From positions 1 to 35,920 of the forward strand of contig CAYSLC010000027.1 of assembly GCA_964431545.1 (NCBI GenBank): a stretch of DNA of 35,920 bases. The letters are read 5' to 3'. The notes under the pieces were generated by a model, which made no database searches, had not been told where the DNA came from, and worked only from the letters and a program-made list of their open reading frames with translations. The position numbers and the translations under genes were made by a program. Of the stretch, positions 32,183 to 35,920 are shown piece by piece (position 1 is the first letter of the stretch; every line of letters begins with the position of its first letter). This DNA is from CAYSLC01 sp964431545. Lineage in GTDB: Bacteria > Desulfobacterota > Desulfobacteria > Desulfobacterales > JAABSP01.

Positions 32183-33319
32183 ATGCAGTTCATCGATCTC
32201 GCGGCCCAGCAGGCCCGCATCCGCTCTTCCATCGAAACCAGGATCCAGAAGGTTTTGGATCATGGGAAATATATCATGGGCCCCGAAGTCACGGAACTGG
32301 AGGCGTGGCTCGCCGGATATGTGGGGGTCGAACACGCCATCTCCTGCGCCTCGGGAACCGATGCGCTGTTGATGGCGTTGATGGCCCACGGCGTCGGCCC
32401 CGGCCATGCGGTCTTCACCTCCCCCTTCACCTTCATCGCCACCGCGGAAGTGATTCGCCTCCTGGGCGGAACCCCGGTCTTCGTCGACATCGAGCCCGCC
32501 ACCTTCAACCTCGACCCGGATCATCTGGCGGACGAGGTCGACCGCCTCCAGGAGCGGTTCCCCGGCCTGGCGGCCAAAGGGATCATCGGGGTGGATATCT
32601 TCGGACTCCCCATGGATTACGGGGCCGTACGGCAGGTGGCGGACGCCCAAGGGCTCTTCATCGTGGAGGACGCGGCCCAGTCCTTCGGAGGGGAGTTCCG
32701 GGGACGGCGCGCCGGCAGTCTCGCCCCCATCGGCTGTACCTCCTTTTTCCCCGCAAAACCCATGGGCGCCTATGGAGACGGGGGCGCCGTGTTCACCGAT
32801 GACGCCGGGCTGGCCGGGGTGATGCGGTCGATCCGGGTTCACGGCCAGGGGGGCCATAAGTACGACAACGTCCGGATCGGGATCAACGGGCGGCTGGACA
32901 CCCTTCAGGCCGCGGTGCTGCTGGCCAAGGCCGAGATCTTTCCCGAGGAGATCCGCTCCCGCCAGGAGGTGGCCGCCCGATACACCGACGCCCTTGCCTC
33001 CCGTGGCAGGGTGATCCCGCCCCAAGTCCCCGACGGAGTCGTCAGCGCCTGGGCCCAGTATTCGGTCCTCTGCGCGGACGCCCGGCACCGCTCCGCCGTC
33101 CAGGAGCGACTCAAGGGCGAGGGGATCCCCACCGCCATCTACTATCCGATCCCCCTTCACCTCCAGACGGCCTTTGCCGATCTCGGATACCGGAAGGGAG
33201 ATTTTCCGGTCAGCGAGAGGTGTGCCGAACGGATTCTGAGCCTTCCCATGCACCCCTATCTGAATCCCGAGGATCAGGAGAACATTATCCGAACAATCCT
33301 TGAAGGGCCGGTCGACTGA
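32183..33319 (+). CDS. DegT/DnrJ/EryC1/StrS-family sugar aminotransferase
   Basis: The product has 378 residues. It is a PLP-dependent aminotransferase of nucleotide-keto sugars. The N-terminal IDLAAQQARI, the SGTDAL phosphate-binding loop near residue 58, VEDAAQSFGG near 166 and the Schiff-base Lys192 in FFPAKPMGAYGDGGA are all intact. It most resembles WbpE-type enzymes that aminate UDP-3-keto-N-acetylglucuronate for O-antigen, but the exact sugar cannot be read. The start is ATG 32183 with AAAGG upstream. It lies 45 bases after ftsB and 4 before sat/cysC. It may help make a surface polysaccharide. Confidence 0.92.
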   Translation: MQFIDLAAQQARIRSSIETRIQKVLDHGKYIMGPEVTELEAWLAGYVGVEHAISCASGTDALLMALMAHGVGPGHAVFTSPFTFIATAEVIRLLGGTPVFVDIEPATFNLDPDHLADEVDRLQERFPGLAAKGIIGVDIFGLPMDYGAVRQVADAQGLFIVEDAAQSFGGEFRGRRAGSLAPIGCTSFFPAKPMGAYGDGGAVFTDDAGLAGVMRSIRVHGQGGHKYDNVRIGINGRLDTLQAAVLLAKAEIFPEEIRSRQEVAARYTDALASRGRVIPPQVPDGVVSAWAQYSVLCADARHRSAVQERLKGEGIPTAIYYPIPLHLQTAFADLGYRKGDFPVSERCAERILSLPMHPYLNPEDQENIIRTILEGPVD

Positions 33320-33323
33320 CCCC

Positions 33324-35039
33324 ATGGATGACCTTCGAATCCCCCGTCGGGAAGCGGAACTGGTCGATCTGCTGGCGACGCCGGAGCGGGCCCAGGACCT
33401 TCGGAACCTCTCCCGGGACCTGGAGAGCGTCACCCTCAACACCCGGCAGCTCTCGGACCTCGAACTGCTGATGAACGGGGCCTTCTCCCCCCTGCGGGGG
33501 TTCATGACCCGGCGAAGCTATGCATCGGTCGTTGATCGGATGCGGCTTCCGGATGGAAGGCTGTGGCCCCTGCCCATCTGCCTGGACACCGATGAAAAGA
33601 CCGCCGACCGACTGAAATCCGGCCAGCTGGTGGCGCTGAGGGACAACGAGGGGTTCATGATCGCGGTCCTCACCGTGGAGGACATCTGGCCCGTCGACCC
33701 GGAGCAGGAGGCGGACAAGGTCTACGGCACGGACGACATCCGCCATCCCGGCGTGGCGTACCTCTTCAACGAAACCGGCTCCCATTACATCGGGGGAACC
33801 GTGGAAGGGATCCAGTATCCCCTTCACTTTGCCTTCCGTCGCCACCGCCACACCCCCAAGGAGATCCGGGTCCTCTACCGGAAGCTGGGGTGGCGGCGTA
33901 TCGTGGGCTTCCACACCCGCAATCCCATCCACCGGGCCCAGTTCGAAATGACCCTCCGGGCCATGGCCCAGGCCCGGGCCAACCTTCTGCTGCACCCCGT
34001 GGTCCGTCGGGTGAAACCGGACGACATCGACGCCTACACCCGGGTCCGCTGTTACCTGGAAGTGAGCCGAAAGTACCCTCCGAACATGATGATGCTGAGC
34101 CTGCTCCCCTTTTCCATGCGGATGGCGGGGCCGAGGGAGGCGCTTCTCCATGCCCTTATCCGAAAGAATTACGGGTGCACCCATTTCATCGTGGGCCGGA
34201 ACCATGCCTGTCCGGGGTCGGATCCGGAGGAGAGTCCCTTCTACGGGGAGGACGACTCCAAAGAGCTGGCCGCCTCCTTTGGTGAGGAGCTGGGCATCGA
34301 GATCCTCCCGTTCGAGAAGATGGTCTACATCAGCGAGGCCGACGATTACGCGACCCTCAGGGAGGTGGAGGCCGGCGATACGGTCCATTCCCTGACCAAC
34401 GACGAGTTCCACGCCCGTTTAAAGACGGGAAGGCGAATTCCCAGATGGTTCACCTTCCCGGGGGTCATCGAGGTCCTCCAGAAGGCCTATCCCCCCAGGG
34501 ACCGGCAGGGGTTTACGGTCTTCTGCACCGGATTATCCGGGGCGGGGAAATCGACCATCGCCAAAGTCCTCTACGCACGGTTCCTGGAAATGGGGGGACG
34601 GCCGGTGACCCTGCTCGACGGGGACATCGTTCGGCGGAACCTGTCGAGCGAACTCGGGTTTTCCAAGGAGCACCGGGACCTCAACGTTCTCCGGATCGGC
34701 TTTGTGGCCAGCGAGATCACCAAAAACCGGGGGATCGCCATCTGCGCTCCCATCGCCCCCTACGTCTCCACCCGGTCCCAGGTGCGGCAGTACATTGAAA
34801 AGTACGGCGGTTTCGTCGAGGTCCACGTGGCGACCCCGCTGGAGGTCTGTGAAGGCCGGGACAGGAAGGGGCTCTACGCCAAAGCCCGGGCGGGACTCAT
34901 CAAGGGGTTCACGGGGATCAACGATCCCTATGAGACCCCGGCGCGCCCGGAGGTCACGGTGGACACCACGGCCATGACACCGGACGAATCGGCTCAGGAG
35001 GTCCTGTTATACCTGGAACGGTCCGGCTATATTAAATGA
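33324..35039 (+). CDS. sat/cysC: Fused ATP sulfurylase / APS kinase (PAPS-forming)
   Basis: The product has 571 residues with a sulfurylase (about 1-390) followed by APS kinase (about 395-571). Together they would turn sulfate into APS and then PAPS for assimilation or sulfation. ATG 33324 is chosen; an upstream in-frame TTG lies inside the previous gene. LMNGAFSPLRGFM opens the sulfurylase. The active-site motif reads HTRNPIHRAQ (197-206), where most sulfurylases have QxRNPxHxxH. The later loop reads VGRNHACPG. The kinase has an intact P-loop GLSGAGKS (403-410), DGDIVRRNL and EGRDRKGLYAKARAG. Placement four bases after a sugar aminotransferase hints at sulfated glycan or PAPS supply. A respiratory sulfurylase is usually unfused, so this is unlikely to be the dissimilatory enzyme. 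Confidence 0.93.
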   Translation: MDDLRIPRREAELVDLLATPERAQDLRNLSRDLESVTLNTRQLSDLELLMNGAFSPLRGFMTRRSYASVVDRMRLPDGRLWPLPICLDTDEKTADRLKSGQLVALRDNEGFMIAVLTVEDIWPVDPEQEADKVYGTDDIRHPGVAYLFNETGSHYIGGTVEGIQYPLHFAFRRHRHTPKEIRVLYRKLGWRRIVGFHTRNPIHRAQFEMTLRAMAQARANLLLHPVVRRVKPDDIDAYTRVRCYLEVSRKYPPNMMMLSLLPFSMRMAGPREALLHALIRKNYGCTHFIVGRNHACPGSDPEESPFYGEDDSKELAASFGEELGIEILPFEKMVYISEADDYATLREVEAGDTVHSLTNDEFHARLKTGRRIPRWFTFPGVIEVLQKAYPPRDRQGFTVFCTGLSGAGKSTIAKVLYARFLEMGGRPVTLLDGDIVRRNLSSELGFSKEHRDLNVLRIGFVASEITKNRGIAICAPIAPYVSTRSQVRQYIEKYGGFVEVHVATPLEVCEGRDRKGLYAKARAGLIKGFTGINDPYETPARPEVTVDTTAMTPDESAQEVLLYLERSGYIK

Positions 35040-35064
35040 CCGGAGGAGCGGTCCCTCCATCGGA

Positions 35065-35529
35065 TCAGCCCTCGTCCCCCTCCGAAATAATGGTCCGCAG
35101 GACATCCGCCTTGCCCACCACCCCCACGAGGATCCCGTCGTCCACCACCGGCACCGTGTGAAACCCCTTTTCCACCATCAGGGTGGCCACCTCCTGGAGA
35201 TCGGCGTCCGGCCCCACGGTTATCGGGTCGGCGGTCATGATCTGCTCGACTTTTGTGGCCGAGACCCGTTCGATCTCCTTTTCCATATCCTTCATGGAGG
35301 TCATGGGAATAAACCCGTCCAGAAACGTGAAAAAGGAGGGGAGGGAGAGCTTTTTCTGCTGGGAGATCAAGTCGCTCTGGCACAGGATGCCGATGAGCTT
35401 TCCGCCCCCGCCGACCACGGGGAGGCCGTTGATCCGGCGATCGAGCAGCAGTTTGGTCGCCTTGGAAATCTCTGTATCCGGGGTCACCGTCAGTACGTCG
35501 GAGGTCATGATCTCTCTTGCCGTCGTCAT
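35065..35529 (-). CDS. CBS-pair protein
   Basis: The product has 154 residues. ATG 35529 (MTTAREIMTSDVLTV) is chosen because GAGGTG lies upstream; a longer frame starting at 35577 has no ribosome site. Two CBS domains (about 5-65 and 95-150) carry the GLPVVGGGGKLIGI and TVPVVDDGILVGVV strands. CBS pairs usually bind adenosine nucleotides and regulate a partner. There is no other domain, so the partner is unknown. The 35-residue spacer between the domains, with an LPSFFTFLDGF stretch, occurs in other stand-alone CBS proteins. It is convergent with sat/cysC, 25 bases apart. Confidence 0.9.
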   Translation of the reverse strand: MTTAREIMTSDVLTVTPDTEISKATKLLLDRRINGLPVVGGGGKLIGILCQSDLISQQKKLSLPSFFTFLDGFIPMTSMKDMEKEIERVSATKVEQIMTADPITVGPDADLQEVATLMVEKGFHTVPVVDDGILVGVVGKADVLRTIISEGDEG

Positions 35530-35594
35530 TGGTTTCACCTCTCTTGGCTCGGAACGGATGCGTCCCCTTCCGGCCATGGCCGTGTGGGGTCCGC

Positions 35595-35920
35595 CTATCT
35601 ACCGGACCATTGGGGTTTTCGTTTTTCCGTGAAGGCCGAAACCCCCTCCGCCGCATCCTCCGTGGCGCAGAGCCTGGCAAACACCTCCGCATTGTAGGCC
35701 ATCCGCTGTCGAAAGGGCATATCGATCATTTTATAGTAGAATTCCTTTCCCATACCGAGGGCCACCGGGCTTTTGCCGGCCAGATTGGTCGCCAGGCGCA
35801 AGGTCTCCTCCTCCAGCTTGTCCGGGGGGACGACCTTGTTGACGAGCCCCAGCCGCATCGCCTCCTCGGCATCGATCATCTCTCCGCACAGGAGCATCTC
35901 CAATGTTTTCTTCTTTCCCA
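35595..35920 (-). CDS. Enoyl-CoA hydratase/isomerase, C-terminal part (5' end outside window)
   Basis: The last 107 or so residues are present; the frame is open to the right edge. The sequence LEMLLCGEMIDAEEAMRLGLVNKVVP is typical of the crotonase superfamily just after the active-site core. The C-terminal helices end EGVSAFTEKRKPQW, the usual tail of enoyl-CoA hydratases. The oxyanion-hole and catalytic Glu region is outside the window, so the exact reaction cannot be judged. It lies 65 bases before the CBS gene on the same strand. Confidence 0.88.
   Translation of the reverse strand, partial: GKKKTLEMLLCGEMIDAEEAMRLGLVNKVVPPDKLEEETLRLATNLAGKSPVALGMGKEFYYKMIDMPFRQRMAYNAEVFARLCATEDAAEGVSAFTEKRKPQWSGR

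Noticed and set aside
35040..35064. Possible bidirectional terminator between sat/cysC and the CBS gene
   Set aside because: GGAGG and CCTCC form only a five-pair stem, with no T tract on either strand.

Overview
The window is high-GC, gene-dense chromosomal DNA of a Gram-negative bacterium, most plausibly a deltaproteobacterium (Desulfobacterota). The evidence is indirect: outer-membrane genes (TolC-like lipoprotein, several lipobox proteins), a fused ATP sulfurylase/APS kinase, short-alpha (archaeal-type) phosphatidylserine decarboxylase, FolE2-type GTP cyclohydrolase, and a DUF4347/cadherin-like giant protein paired with a TolC. No rRNA, tRNA, CRISPR array, IS element or phage gene was seen. 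I called 30 protein genes (two cut by the window edges) and one doubtful small ORF.

Layout. 1-5364 (minus): a surface-protein module, with a TolC-like lipoprotein carrying a C-terminal SPOR-like domain followed by a truncated giant DUF4347 protein with Ig/cadherin-like repeats. 5694-8813 (minus): a three-gene membrane cassette of basic-tailed lipoprotein, double DUF350 protein and membrane-anchored spermidine-synthase-like protein. 9015-12936 (plus): tex-dtd-dacB, each joined by a 4-base overlap. 12922-21264 (minus): a long housekeeping run, in transcription order lon, tsaB, psd, leuB-like, asd, greA, rpoZ, ttcA, folE2. 21490-24983 (plus): pilD, a PNPOx-like flavin/PLP-fold protein and htpG. 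25173-30254 (plus): a GAF/HD-GYP signalling protein, an M48 metalloprotease lipoprotein, an SPFH protein with three zinc ribbons, and an uncharacterised protein with two zinc ribbons. 30276-35039 (plus): murJ, ftsB, a DegT-type sugar aminotransferase and sat/cysC. 35065-35920 (minus): a CBS-pair protein and the C-terminus of an enoyl-CoA hydratase.

How the genes fit together. The TolC-SPOR lipoprotein probably exports or anchors the DUF4347 protein by type I secretion (inference). The lipoprotein/DUF350/SpeE-like cassette looks like an envelope system using aminopropyl or polyamine chemistry. The M48/SPFH/zinc-ribbon group looks like membrane quality control. These two groups are the best candidates for poorly described biology. 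Other points for a second look are a substitution in the ATP sulfurylase HxxH motif, a roughly 120-residue insertion inside the HD-GYP domain, and a sigma-32-like promoter before htpG.
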